Source of the DNA: an uncultured Clostridia bacterium
GTDB lineage: Bacteria; Bacillota; Clostridia; TANB77; CAG-508
Assembly: GCA_944392805.1 (NCBI GenBank)
Contig: CALXXZ010000005.1
Span: 57,119-121,118 of the forward strand
Direction of reading: 5' to 3'
Length of the DNA stretch: 64,000 nucleotides
Shown piece by piece: positions 34,618-42,826 of the stretch. The notes beneath the pieces were generated by a model that worked only from the letters and a program-made list of their open reading frames with translations, ran no database searches and had not been told where the DNA came from. Positions within the stretch are counted from its first letter, which is position 1, and every line of letters begins with the position of its first letter. Position numbers and translations under genes: made by a program.

Positions 34618-34992
34618 ATGCCGAAGAAACCAAAGCGTCCATGTTCTTACCCAGGATGTCCACGATTAACAGACGGTAGGTTTTGTTTAGAACATGAGAA
34701 ACAAGAAAACAAAAGGTATGAACAATACGATAGAAGTCCAGAAGTAAAGAAAAGGTACGGACGAGTTTGGAAAAGAATAAGAGATAGCTATGCAAAAGAG
34801 CACCCTTTGTGTGAGAAGTGTTTGGAACAAGGTGTGTACAGAGCGATGGAAGAGGTACATCATAGATTACCTCTTGCAGAAGGTGGAACACATGACAGAA
34901 AGAATTTGATTTCACTTTGTAAATCATGCCATGCAACGATTCATGCTGAACGAGGAGATAGATGGAAACCTAAACCAAAATATTATAGGTAG
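34618..34992 (+). CDS. Phage HNH endonuclease next to the terminase
   Basis: With the start at 34618 (GGAAAAGGAAAG upstream) the protein has 124 residues. Two zinc-binding knuckles (CSYPGC ... CLEH, and CEKC ... CKSC) surround the HNH motif: EVHHRLPLAEGGTHDRKNLISLCKSCH. In HK97-like siphoviruses such an enzyme works with the terminase to cut at cos. The conserved neighbour order HNH - small terminase - large terminase, here interrupted by cargo, supports this. Confidence 0.92.
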   Translation: MPKKPKRPCSYPGCPRLTDGRFCLEHEKQENKRYEQYDRSPEVKKRYGRVWKRIRDSYAKEHPLCEKCLEQGVYRAMEEVHHRLPLAEGGTHDRKNLISLCKSCHATIHAERGDRWKPKPKYYR

Positions 34993-35080
34993 GGGGAGTC
35001 AAATCTCTAAAAAGTAAGAGCAGTGCAACGGGCGTGGGGTCTTATGTGTAAAAAAGGCAAATTCAAAAGGGTATTAAAGG
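34990..35080. other. Candidate cos region before the small terminase gene
   Basis: This is a GC-richer stretch (GGGGGAGTC ... CGGGCGTGGGG) between the HNH and small terminase genes, in a place and with a flavour seen at the cos sites of HNH-carrying siphoviruses. The exact cut is not visible from sequence alone. Confidence 0.4.
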
Positions 35081-35093
35081 GAGGTGAGATAGA

Positions 35094-35648
35094 ATGCCAA
35101 CAAAATCCAATAACATTGGTGGTCGTGGTGGTGCTAGAATTGGTGCTGGTAGAAAGAAATCAGCGGTAAAAGAGAAATTCGCAAATGGTAATCCTGGTGG
35201 CAGGTCTTTAGAAATGTTAGATATACCAGAAATTGAAGGAGCGGAGATGCCTAAACCACATGATTTTTTATCAGAGAAACAGAGAGATGGAAATGAACTG
35301 CAGGCAAAAGAAATATATGAAGAAACTTGGGAGTGGCTTAAAAAAGTAGGTTGTGCTCAAAAAATCTCGCCACAACTTTTAGAGAGATATTCAATGTGTA
35401 GTGCCAGATGGATACAATGTGAAGAACTAACAAATAAGCTCGGACTTTTATCAAAACATCCAACTACACAAAAACCAATACCATCGCCATTTATAAATAT
35501 TGGTATTAATTATATGAACCAGGCAGTTAGATTATGGAATGAGATATTCCAAATTGTAAAAGAAAATTGCAGTACAGCTTATGAAGATGCTGCACCACAA
35601 AATGATTTGATGGAAAGATTGCTAAGAGCAAGAGAGGAGAGAAAATAA
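35094..35648 (+). CDS. terS: Terminase small subunit, P27 family
   Basis: This is the DNA-recognition subunit of the packaging motor, 184 residues. The Gly/Arg/Lys-rich N-terminus (GGRGGARIGAGRKKS) and PKPHDFLSEKQRD are typical of P27-type small terminases. The C-terminal half (YSMCSARWIQCEELTNKLG, then PIPSPFINIGINYMNQAVRLW) is the conserved helical oligomerisation part. The stop codon overlaps the start of the SAM synthetase gene. The large subunit is 5.5 kb downstream rather than adjacent. Confidence 0.92.
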   Translation: MPTKSNNIGGRGGARIGAGRKKSAVKEKFANGNPGGRSLEMLDIPEIEGAEMPKPHDFLSEKQRDGNELQAKEIYEETWEWLKKVGCAQKISPQLLERYSMCSARWIQCEELTNKLGLLSKHPTTQKPIPSPFINIGINYMNQAVRLWNEIFQIVKENCSTAYEDAAPQNDLMERLLRAREERK

Positions 35649-36430
35649 TGATAGAAAAAGTTAATCCAAAGCACCCAGACAAAGTAGCGGATAGAATTGC
35701 AGGAGCAATAGTAGATTTAGGATATAAATTAGAAACAAATCCTAAAATTGCAGTTGAGGTTTTAATTGGGCATGGAGTTTGCCATGTTATTGTTGAAACT
35801 TCAGTAAATTATGATAAGAAAGATATAGAGAATATTATTTCGAGAATATCAGGAGATATTGAGAAAGATGTTGTATTAGTGCCACAAGATACACATTTAT
35901 CTAAGAATCAAGAAAAAGAAATAAGATGTGGTGACAATGGAATATTTAAGGGTGTGCCTTTAACAGACGAGCAAAAAAAGTTATCAGAAATTGCTCGTTT
36001 TATTTATGAAAAATATTCAAGTGATGGCAAATACATTTTAGATAAAGAAAAATTAATAATCTGTCAAAGTAATTGCAAGACTGAAGAATTAAAAGAATTG
36101 TATCAAGATGCAATAATTAATCCTTTAGGAGATTGGACTGGAGGCACTGATGTTGATACAGGTGCTACAAATAGAAAATTAGGTTCTGATATGGCAGATG
36201 GAGTAACTGGCGGAGGCTTACATGGAAAAGATTTATCAAAAGCAGATGTATCAGTAAATATTTATGCTTTTTTGAAAGCACAAGAAACAGGAGAAGTAGT
36301 AAGTTTATGTTGTGCTATTGGTGATAAAGAAGTAGATGGAAGACCTTATGAAGAAATAGTTAATATTGCTAAAGAATATATTGAGTCTATCGGTGGATTT
36401 GAAAAATTTGCTGAATGGGGACTTTTTTAG
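35648..36430 (+). CDS. Minimal phage S-adenosylmethionine synthetase
   Basis: It is related to MetK, which makes SAM from ATP and methionine. Kept motifs are KVNPKHPDKVADRI (the HPDK ATP site) at the N-terminus, CGDNGIFKG (the GDQG loop), GTDVDTGATNRK and GGGLHGKDLSKADVS (the GGGAFSGKD phosphate loop). At 260 residues it is about 130 shorter than cellular enzymes, mostly between the GDQG loop and the C-terminal motifs. It lies between the small terminase and two methyltransferase genes (3 bases to the next), so it probably feeds SAM to them. Activity is untested. Confidence 0.85.
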   Translation: MIEKVNPKHPDKVADRIAGAIVDLGYKLETNPKIAVEVLIGHGVCHVIVETSVNYDKKDIENIISRISGDIEKDVVLVPQDTHLSKNQEKEIRCGDNGIFKGVPLTDEQKKLSEIARFIYEKYSSDGKYILDKEKLIICQSNCKTEELKELYQDAIINPLGDWTGGTDVDTGATNRKLGSDMADGVTGGGLHGKDLSKADVSVNIYAFLKAQETGEVVSLCCAIGDKEVDGRPYEEIVNIAKEYIESIGGFEKFAEWGLF

Positions 36431-36442
36431 GAGGTGGAGAAA

Positions 36443-37702
36443 ATGTCTAGAACAACAACAGAAATGCAACTAATATCGACTGATAAATTAGTGCCTTATG
36501 TGAATAATGCCAGAACACACTCAGCTGAGCAAATTATAAAGCTTCGTTCTTCACTTCGAGAATTTGGTTTTGTCAATCCAATCATAATTGATAGAGATTT
36601 CAATGTGATTGCGGGTCATGGAAGATTGATGGCAGCAAAAGAAGAAGGAATAAATGAAGTACCTTGTGTGTTTGCTGACTTCTTAACCGATGCTCAAAAG
36701 AAAGCATACATTTTAGCAGATAACCGTATGGCTATGGATGCAGGTTGGGATGAAGAATTATTAAAAATAGAAATGGAAGAATTACAAAATCTAGGATATG
36801 ACTTAGGTTATACAGGATTTGATGAAAAAGAACTAGCTGATTTATTTGGAATAGATGATAAAGAAGTAAAAGATGATGATTTTGATTTAACTGCTGCCCT
36901 TGAAAAAGCAAGTTTTGTTGAAAGAGGGGATGTGTGGTTTGTAGGAAAGCATAAATTGATGTGTGGTGATGCAACATCAAGTGAAGATGTAGCAAAACTT
37001 ATGGAAGATAAAAAAGCAAACTTAATCTTAACCGACCCACCTTACAATGTAGCTTTCAAAAGTTCAGATGGATTAACAATTCAAAATGATAGTATGAAAA
37101 ATAATGATTTTTATAAGTTCTTATTTTCATCATTTAAGAATATGGCAGAGCATTTAGAAAATGGTGGAGCTGCTTATATATTCCATGCTGATACAGAAGG
37201 CTTGAATTTTAGAAAAGCATTTATTGATGCAGGATTTCATTTAGCAGGTTGTTGCATATGGGTAAAAGATAGTCTAGTACTTGGACGTTCTGATTATCAA
37301 TGGCAACATGAACCTATTTTATATGGATTTATGCAAAATGGAAAACATCCATGGTATTCAGATAGAAAGCAAACAACTATCTGGAATTTTGATAAACCTA
37401 AAAAGAACTCAAATCATCCAACTTCTAAACCACTTGATTTATTAGCTTATCCAATAAACAATTCTACTCAAGCTAATGCAATTGTTATAGATACATTTGG
37501 TGGTAGTGGATCAACACTTATGGCTTGTGAACAAATGAATAGAATTTGTTACACAATGGAACTTGATGAAAAGTATGCATCAGTTATTTTAAGAAGATAT
37601 GTTGAAGATACTAACGATAGTGAAAATGTGTATGTAATTAGAAATGGTGAGAAGATACTGTACAAAGATTTAGTTAAAGAGGTAGGAGTTAATAATGGAT
37701 AA
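36443..37702 (+). CDS. ParB-like nuclease domain fused to beta-class DNA methyltransferase
   Basis: The start is at the ATG at 36443 after GGAGGTGG; a GTG at 36434 is possible. The 419 residues begin with a ParB/Srx fold (about 1-100: TDKLVPYVNNARTHS, IAGHGRLMAA). A linker follows, then an N6-adenine/N4-cytosine methyltransferase with TDPPYNVAF near 195, NHPTSKPLDLLAYPI, and FGGSGSTLMACE as the SAM motif. This fusion is common in Firmicutes prophages. It methylates phage DNA, perhaps against host restriction. It overlaps the C5 methyltransferase by 8 bases. Confidence 0.92.
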   Translation: MSRTTTEMQLISTDKLVPYVNNARTHSAEQIIKLRSSLREFGFVNPIIIDRDFNVIAGHGRLMAAKEEGINEVPCVFADFLTDAQKKAYILADNRMAMDAGWDEELLKIEMEELQNLGYDLGYTGFDEKELADLFGIDDKEVKDDDFDLTAALEKASFVERGDVWFVGKHKLMCGDATSSEDVAKLMEDKKANLILTDPPYNVAFKSSDGLTIQNDSMKNNDFYKFLFSSFKNMAEHLENGGAAYIFHADTEGLNFRKAFIDAGFHLAGCCIWVKDSLVLGRSDYQWQHEPILYGFMQNGKHPWYSDRKQTTIWNFDKPKKNSNHPTSKPLDLLAYPINNSTQANAIVIDTFGGSGSTLMACEQMNRICYTMELDEKYASVILRRYVEDTNDSENVYVIRNGEKILYKDLVKEVGVNNG

Positions 37703-39068
37703 AGAACTAACACTTGCAAGTTTATTTGATGGAAGTGGTGGTTTCCCATTAGGTGGAATGTTAGCAGGTATTAAACCTGTATGGAGTTCAGAGGTAGATC
37801 CATTTGCAATTAGAGTAACTACTAAAAGATTATCTAAAGTAAAGCATTATGGTGATATTACTAAAATAAAAGGAAATGAAGTAGAACCCGTAGATATAAT
37901 TACATTTGGAAGTCCATGCCAGGATATGTCGATAGCGGGTAAAAGAGCAGGATTAGACGGAAGTAGGTCTAATCTTTTTTATGAGGCAATAAGAATTGTA
38001 AAAGAAATGAGGTGTGCAACAAATGGAGAAAAACCAAGATATATTGTTTGGGAAAATGTCACAGGAGCCTTCTCCTCAAACAAAGGAGATGACTTCAAAA
38101 GTGTCCTTGATGAAATCTGCAAAGTCAAACATCAAGAAATGTCTATTCCTAAACCTACAAAGTGGGAACAAGCAGGAGCAATCATGGGAGATGATTTCTC
38201 AATCGCATGGAGAGTTTTTGATGCTCAGTTTTGGGGAGTTCCCCAGAGAAGAAATCGTATCTACCTTGTCGCAGATTTTGGAGGAAACAGTGCCTCAAAA
38301 ATATTATTTGAGTCAGAGGGCTTGTCAGGGTATTCTAAAGAGAGCTTTAAGTCGTGGCAAGACTCTACCAGAAACATTGAGGATAGCGTTAGAAAATCAA
38401 GCAAGTTAGATTTGTTTGAAAACCATTCACAAGATTTAAGATATAAAGGACCGTTAGATATAGCACCAACAATACTTTCAACTTATGGTACTGGTGGTAA
38501 TAATCAACCATTTGTTGTTCATTCAAAAAACTATGACATAAGATTAACATCAGAAGGAACAAAGAATGCAAGAAACAATGTTTATGAAACTGAAACATCA
38601 AGAACCCTTGATACAAATGGGAATTTTCCTAATTCAAATCAAGGTGGAGTTGCAATTGTTTATTCAACAAGTAAGAGTTCATTTCATACAAGAGCAAGTG
38701 AAAATTTAGCTAATACATTAATAGCAACTGATTATATGGATCCACCAATAGTAAATGATAAGTTGAAAGTAAGAAGACTTACACCAAAAGAATGTGCAAG
38801 ACTTCAAGGTTTTCCTGATTGGTGGTGTGATAATTTGGAAACAAAAGAACCAACCAAAGAAGATATTGAATATTGGAGAGAAATATTTAATGAAAGCTCA
38901 AAAGCAGAAGGGAAAAATAAAAGAGAAAAAACCGATAATCAAATAATTAAATGGCTAAAAAATCCTCATTCTGATTCAGCTGAATATAAATTATGGGGAA
39001 ACGGTGTAGCACTTCCTTGTGTCTACTTTGTTTTATCTGGAATTGAATATTATGCACACATGACTTGA
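37695..39068 (+). CDS. DNA (cytosine-5-)-methyltransferase
   Basis: The 457-residue protein has the full C5 order: motif I LASLFDGSGGFPLGG, motif IV FGSPCQDMS with the catalytic cysteine, motif VI VWENVTGAF, motif VIII VPQRRNRIYLV, and motifs IX-X near the C-terminus (RRLTPKECARLQGFPDWW and GNGVALP). The target-recognition region is long (about 200-330), with poly-Thr/Asn stretches. It is coupled to the previous methyltransferase. The end of the gene overlaps the first 33-bp promoter repeat. Confidence 0.95.
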   Translation: MDKELTLASLFDGSGGFPLGGMLAGIKPVWSSEVDPFAIRVTTKRLSKVKHYGDITKIKGNEVEPVDIITFGSPCQDMSIAGKRAGLDGSRSNLFYEAIRIVKEMRCATNGEKPRYIVWENVTGAFSSNKGDDFKSVLDEICKVKHQEMSIPKPTKWEQAGAIMGDDFSIAWRVFDAQFWGVPQRRNRIYLVADFGGNSASKILFESEGLSGYSKESFKSWQDSTRNIEDSVRKSSKLDLFENHSQDLRYKGPLDIAPTILSTYGTGGNNQPFVVHSKNYDIRLTSEGTKNARNNVYETETSRTLDTNGNFPNSNQGGVAIVYSTSKSSFHTRASENLANTLIATDYMDPPIVNDKLKVRRLTPKECARLQGFPDWWCDNLETKEPTKEDIEYWREIFNESSKAEGKNKREKTDNQIIKWLKNPHSDSAEYKLWGNGVALPCVYFVLSGIEYYAHMT

Positions 39069-39094
39069 TAAATATGTGTTTTAGAGTGATATAT
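39062..39094 (+). promoter_or_regulatory. 33-bp promoter-like repeat, copy 1 (before DUF4314 gene)
   Basis: It opens with GACTTGATA and closes with TTTTAGAGTGATATAT. It contains TTGATA (39065-39070) and an extended -10 TGATATATG with a 19-base spacer. It ends 22 bases before the gene at 39117. Copies at 39365-39397 and 58548-58580 agree at almost all positions, and a diverged copy lies at 57852-57885 on the minus strand. Confidence 0.7.
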
Positions 39095-39116
39095 GTAGTG
39101 CAAGGAGGTAAACGAT

Positions 39117-39335
39117 ATGATGTTTCCAAAACAAGAAATAGTTAAAAAAATAAGAAAAGAATATCCAAAAGGAACAAGAGTAAAACTTGTAAAGATGGAT
39201 GATTTCCAAGCACCACCTATTGGAACTTTAGGAACTGTAATTAGTGTAGATGATACTGCATCAATTATGGTTGCTTGGGATAATGGTAGTTCCTTAAATG
39301 TTATTTACAATGTCGATAAATGTATCAAAATATAA
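39117..39335 (+). CDS. DUF4314 family small protein
   Basis: The 72 residues match the DUF4314 pattern: RIRKEYPKGTRV-like IRKEYPKGTRVKLVKMDD, then PPIGTLGTVISVDDTASIMVAWDNGSSLNV. This is an SH3-like barrel of unknown role, common in Firmicutes mobile elements. Its own promoter-like repeat lies just upstream, and AAGGAGG precedes the start. The presence of a private promoter sets it apart from the surrounding operon. Confidence 0.82.
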   Translation: MMFPKQEIVKKIRKEYPKGTRVKLVKMDDFQAPPIGTLGTVISVDDTASIMVAWDNGSSLNVIYNVDKCIKI

Positions 39336-39364
39336 TAAAAAAAATACACTTATTTTGCCGAAAT

Positions 39365-39397
39365 GACTTGATATATATGCGTTTTAGAGTGATATAT
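39365..39397 (+). promoter_or_regulatory. 33-bp promoter-like repeat, copy 2 (before amidoligase gene)
   Basis: It has the same layout as copy 1: GACTTGATA, 15 variable bases between ACTTGA and GAGTGATATAT, then TATATA. It ends 46 bases before the amidoligase start at 39444. Confidence 0.7.
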
Positions 39398-39443
39398 ATA
39401 CATAACAAAAAGAGAAAATCTTATATAAAGAAAGGTGAATAAG

Positions 39444-40400
39444 ATGAGCGAAAAAGCAATAAGACAATCTGAAAAGATGAAAGAACAGACAATCGGAGTA
39501 GAAGTTGAGATGAATAACATTACAAGAGAAAAAGCTGCAAGGATAGCAGCCGAGTTATTTGGAACAGGCAGATATGAATATACAGATAATAGGAATGGAT
39601 ACTTAACATGGTCTGCCTGGTCAAGTGACGGAAGAGAATGGAAGTTTCAAAGAGATACAAGTATTTCTGGAGTTGAAAGTAAAAAATGCGAATTGGTAAC
39701 ACCAATATTAAAGTATGACGATATTGAAACCCTACAGGAACTAATAAGGCTTTTAAGAAAAGCGGGAGCAAAGAGCGATGCAACAAGAGGATGCGGAGTT
39801 CACATCCACATAGGAGCAGATGGACACACACCTCAAACAATGAGAAACCTAGCAAATATTATGGCAAGTCATGAATTGTTAATAGCAGATGCATTAAAAC
39901 TTGATTCAATGAGAATGGCTAGATATTGCAGAACGGTTAATCCAGAGTTCTTAAGGGTACTTAATAGAAAGAAACCTAAGACAATGTCAAAATTTGCAGA
40001 CATTTGGTATCAAACACAAAATGCTAGTTATTACAGAAATCAACATTACAATGATAGCAGATACCATATGCTAAACTTCCATGCGACTTTTACAAAAGGA
40101 ACTATTGAATTTAGATTATTTCAATTTGATCCACCAGCAGAAGGAAAACAAAATGGACTTCATGCAGGACAATTAAAAAGCTACATTCAATTTTGCCTAG
40201 CATTAAGTCAAATGGCAAAAGATGTGAAATTCGCATCAGCCAAAAGACAACAAAATGAAAATCCAAAATATGCAATGAGAACATGGCTATTAAGATTAGG
40301 ATTTATTGGAGATGAATTTAAAACAGCAAGAGATGTATTAACAAAAAGACTTGAAGGTGACACAGCATTTAGACAAAAAAGAGTAAGCTCAAGGAGTTAG
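39444..40400 (+). CDS. Phage amidoligase (COOH-NH2 ligase fold)
   Basis: This 318-residue protein is of the Amidoligase_2 type, related to glutamine synthetase and glutamate-cysteine ligase folds. Visible elements are GVEVEMNNITREKA (first metal-binding glutamates), CELVTPIL, GCGVHIHIGADGHT (catalytic-site histidines) and TIEFRLFQFDP. Such enzymes form peptide-like amide bonds with ATP. The start at 39444 follows GAAAGGTG. A gamma-glutamylcyclotransferase follows 82 bases downstream; the pair recurs in mobile elements and has been proposed to make and remove a glutamyl-type modification. The substrate is unknown. Confidence 0.88.
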   Translation: MSEKAIRQSEKMKEQTIGVEVEMNNITREKAARIAAELFGTGRYEYTDNRNGYLTWSAWSSDGREWKFQRDTSISGVESKKCELVTPILKYDDIETLQELIRLLRKAGAKSDATRGCGVHIHIGADGHTPQTMRNLANIMASHELLIADALKLDSMRMARYCRTVNPEFLRVLNRKKPKTMSKFADIWYQTQNASYYRNQHYNDSRYHMLNFHATFTKGTIEFRLFQFDPPAEGKQNGLHAGQLKSYIQFCLALSQMAKDVKFASAKRQQNENPKYAMRTWLLRLGFIGDEFKTARDVLTKRLEGDTAFRQKRVSSRS

Positions 40401-40460
40401 CCTCCTGGTACTTTAATCGGCAGCATTGACTGCCCTTAAGGTGGTAGAAGGGTAACCCCT
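40392..40460 (+). other. GC-rich structured leader of the cyclotransferase gene
   Basis: AGGAG/CTCCT (40392-40396 with 40402-40406) and GGCAG/CTGCC (40419-40423 with 40430-40434) form two clean hairpins. A G/C-rich GGGTAACCCC follows at 40450-40459. It is unusually GC-rich for this genome and lies just before the ribosome site of the next gene. Confidence 0.5.
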
Positions 40461-40482
40461 TGAATAGAAAGGAGGATATCTT

Positions 40483-40959
40483 ATGGAGAGAAGATATTAT
40501 ATAGCTTATGGTAGTAATTTAAATGTTAGACAGATGAAATACAGATGTCCAACAGCAAGGATTATTGGAACATCGGTTATTAAGGATTATGAATTATTAT
40601 TTAAAGGTAGTAAGACAGGTTCTTATTTAACCATTGAAAAAAAGAAAGGTGAGCAAGTACCAGTAGTAATTTGGGAAACAAAAGAAAGTGATGAACTTGC
40701 ACTTGATAGGTATGAAGGATGCCCACAGTTTTATTACAAAACTGAAATGTATCTTCCAATCAAGGGAATTAAATCAAAAAAGATAAGAGTAAGAAAAGCC
40801 TATGTTTATATAATGCATGAAGATAGAAAACTAGGTATTCCAAGTGTTCATTATTTAAGAACTTGTTATGAAGGTTACATGAGATTTAATTTTGATCCGT
40901 TGTACCTATTAGATGCATTAGATAAAAGTAGGAGGTTAGATTATGAAGAAGGAAATTAA
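40483..40959 (+). CDS. Gamma-glutamylcyclotransferase-like protein (AIG2/GGCT fold)
   Basis: The 158 residues include the family signature YIAYGSNLNVRQMKYRCP, the loop that holds the substrate. ELALDRYEGCPQFY contains the conserved acid/base glutamate. These enzymes cyclise and release gamma-glutamyl groups as 5-oxoproline. Located right after the amidoligase and overlapping a zinc-ribbon gene by 17 bases, it probably edits or removes whatever the amidoligase adds. The ribosome site is AAGGAGG. Confidence 0.88.
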   Translation: MERRYYIAYGSNLNVRQMKYRCPTARIIGTSVIKDYELLFKGSKTGSYLTIEKKKGEQVPVVIWETKESDELALDRYEGCPQFYYKTEMYLPIKGIKSKKIRVRKAYVYIMHEDRKLGIPSVHYLRTCYEGYMRFNFDPLYLLDALDKSRRLDYEEGN

Positions 40960-41143
40960 TAGGACAAGAAAATGTCCACAATGCGGAGCAGAATATCAAG
41001 GACATCCAGCAATATCAAGAAGAGATAATAAAACACCAATATGTCCTGATTGTGGAACAAGGGAGGCACTTGAGTCAATAGGTGTTGATATTAAAGAACA
41101 AGAACATATCATTAAAACAATACATAGAACTCAAGAAAAATAA
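40943..41143 (+). CDS. Zinc-ribbon protein
   Basis: The 66 residues contain KCPQCG at the N-terminus and ICPDCG about 25 residues later, an intact four-cysteine zinc ribbon. The tail is helical and charged. It overlaps the cyclotransferase gene, so it is co-translated. No catalytic residues are seen. It is a possible nucleic-acid or protein-binding partner of the amidoligase pair, as inferred from position only. Confidence 0.75.
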   Translation: MKKEINRTRKCPQCGAEYQGHPAISRRDNKTPICPDCGTREALESIGVDIKEQEHIIKTIHRTQEK

Positions 41144-41159
41144 AACTAAATAATATTTT

Positions 41160-41188
41160 AAAGGCACTTCAATTATGGAGTGCTTTTT
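41160..41188 (+). terminator. Terminator-like hairpin before the large terminase gene
   Basis: GCACT at 41164-41168 pairs with AGTGC at 41179-41183, extended by A/T pairing, then a T-run. It closes the cargo cassette before terL. Confidence 0.6.
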
Positions 41189-41209
41189 GCGTTGTGAGGA
41201 GGTGCAAAA

Positions 41210-42811
41210 TTGAGAAAGTTAAAGAACTATAAGCCAACCAAGTATATGGCAAAGACAAGTTATTATGATAAGGATGCTGCCGATTTTGCAGTTGCCTTTA
41301 TTGAAAGCCTTTGTCATACAAAAGGAACTTGGGCTGGAAAGAACTTTGAATTGATAGATTGGCAAGAACAAATTATCAGAGATATCTTTGGAGTTCTTAA
41401 ACCAAATGGATATAGACAATTTAATACAGCCTATATTGAAATTCCAAAGAAACAAGGTAAATCAGAACTAGCGGCGGCAGTAGCACTTTTATTAACTTGT
41501 GGTGATGGAGAAGAAAGAGCAGAAGTATATGGATGTGCTGCTGATAGAAATCAAGCAAAAATAGTATTTGATGTTGCAGTAGATATGGTTAAGTTCTGTC
41601 CTGCACTTTCAAGAAGAGTGAAAATATTAGAATCACAGAAAAAACTAATATATAAACCAACTAATAGTTCATATCAAGTTTTATCTGCCGATGTAGCTAA
41701 TAAACATGGTTTCAATACCCATGGGGTTATTTTTGATGAATTACACACACAACCAAATAGAAAATTGTATGATGTAATGACACAAGGTTCTGGAGATGCA
41801 AGAATGCAACCACTATATTTTTTGATTACGACAGCAGGAAATGATACTAACTCAATTTGTTATGAAATACATCAAAAGGCAAAAGATATTGAAAAAGGAA
41901 ATAAGATAGATCCTACATTTTATTCTGTAATTTATGGTGCAGATGAGAGTGAAGATTGGACTGATCCAAAAGTATGGAGAAAAGCAAATCCATCACTTGG
42001 AATAACAGTTGCTGAAGATAAAGTAAGAGCTGCTTGTGAGTCAGCACAGCAAAATCCTGGAGAAGAAAATGCATTCAGGCAATTGAGACTCAACCAATGG
42101 GTAAAGCAATCAATAAGATGGATGCCAATGGAAAAGTGGGATTTGTGTGGCGGAAAAGTTAATGAAGAAAAACTAGAAGGTCGTGTATGTTATGGAGGAT
42201 TAGATTTATCATCCACAACAGATATAACGGCTTTTTCTTTAGTGTTTCCACCAATTGATGATGAAGAAGAATACATTGTGTTGCCTTACTTTTGGATACC
42301 AGAAGATACTCTTGATTTGAGAGTAAAAAGGGATCATGTTCCTTATGATGTGTGGCAAAGACAAGGGTACTTACAAACAACAGAAGGAAATGTAGTTCAT
42401 TATGGTTATATTGAAAAATTTATAGAAGAGTTAGGAAAAAAATTTAATATTAGAGAAATTGCATTTGATAGATGGGGAGCAGTGCAGATGGTTCAAAATT
42501 TAGAGAACATGGGATTTACCGTTGTCCCATTTGGACAGGGATTTAAAGACATGAGTCCACCAACTAAAGAGTTGATGAAACTAACACTTGAAAAGAAACT
42601 GATTCATGGTGGTCATCCAATTTTAAGATGGAACATGGACAATGTCTTTATTAAAACAGACCCTGCTGGAAATATAAAAGCAGATAAAGAAAAATCTACA
42701 GAAAAAATCGATGGTGTTATTGCAACAATAATGGCACTTGATAGAGCGATAAGATGTGGTAGTGCTTTAAGTGAAAGCGTATACGATAATCGAGGAATTT
42801 TATTTATATAA
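41210..42811 (+). CDS. terL: Terminase large subunit
   Basis: This is the packaging ATPase and nuclease, 533 residues, HK97 type. Walker A is IPKKQGKSE around 78-86. Walker B is VIFDELH with the acidic pair at 176-177. The nuclease domain has YGGLDLSSTTDITA, FDRWGAVQ and IDGVIATIMALDRA, which bring the catalytic aspartates together. The start is a TTG at 41210 with GAGGAGGTG upstream. The subunit is separated from terS by the methyltransferase/amidoligase cargo. Confidence 0.95.
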   Translation: MRKLKNYKPTKYMAKTSYYDKDAADFAVAFIESLCHTKGTWAGKNFELIDWQEQIIRDIFGVLKPNGYRQFNTAYIEIPKKQGKSELAAAVALLLTCGDGEERAEVYGCAADRNQAKIVFDVAVDMVKFCPALSRRVKILESQKKLIYKPTNSSYQVLSADVANKHGFNTHGVIFDELHTQPNRKLYDVMTQGSGDARMQPLYFLITTAGNDTNSICYEIHQKAKDIEKGNKIDPTFYSVIYGADESEDWTDPKVWRKANPSLGITVAEDKVRAACESAQQNPGEENAFRQLRLNQWVKQSIRWMPMEKWDLCGGKVNEEKLEGRVCYGGLDLSSTTDITAFSLVFPPIDDEEEYIVLPYFWIPEDTLDLRVKRDHVPYDVWQRQGYLQTTEGNVVHYGYIEKFIEELGKKFNIREIAFDRWGAVQMVQNLENMGFTVVPFGQGFKDMSPPTKELMKLTLEKKLIHGGHPILRWNMDNVFIKTDPAGNIKADKEKSTEKIDGVIATIMALDRAIRCGSALSESVYDNRGILFI

Positions 42812-42826
42812 AGGAGATGATGAAAT

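Noticed and set aside
35648-36430. Decayed copy of host metK
   Set aside because: The frame is intact, is coupled to neighbouring phage genes by start/stop overlap and keeps the active-site motifs, so it is a compact phage version rather than a remnant.
38014-38409. 131-residue frame inside the cytosine methyltransferase gene
   Set aside because: It is fully contained in a gene with all C5-methyltransferase motifs, and no ribosome site is present.
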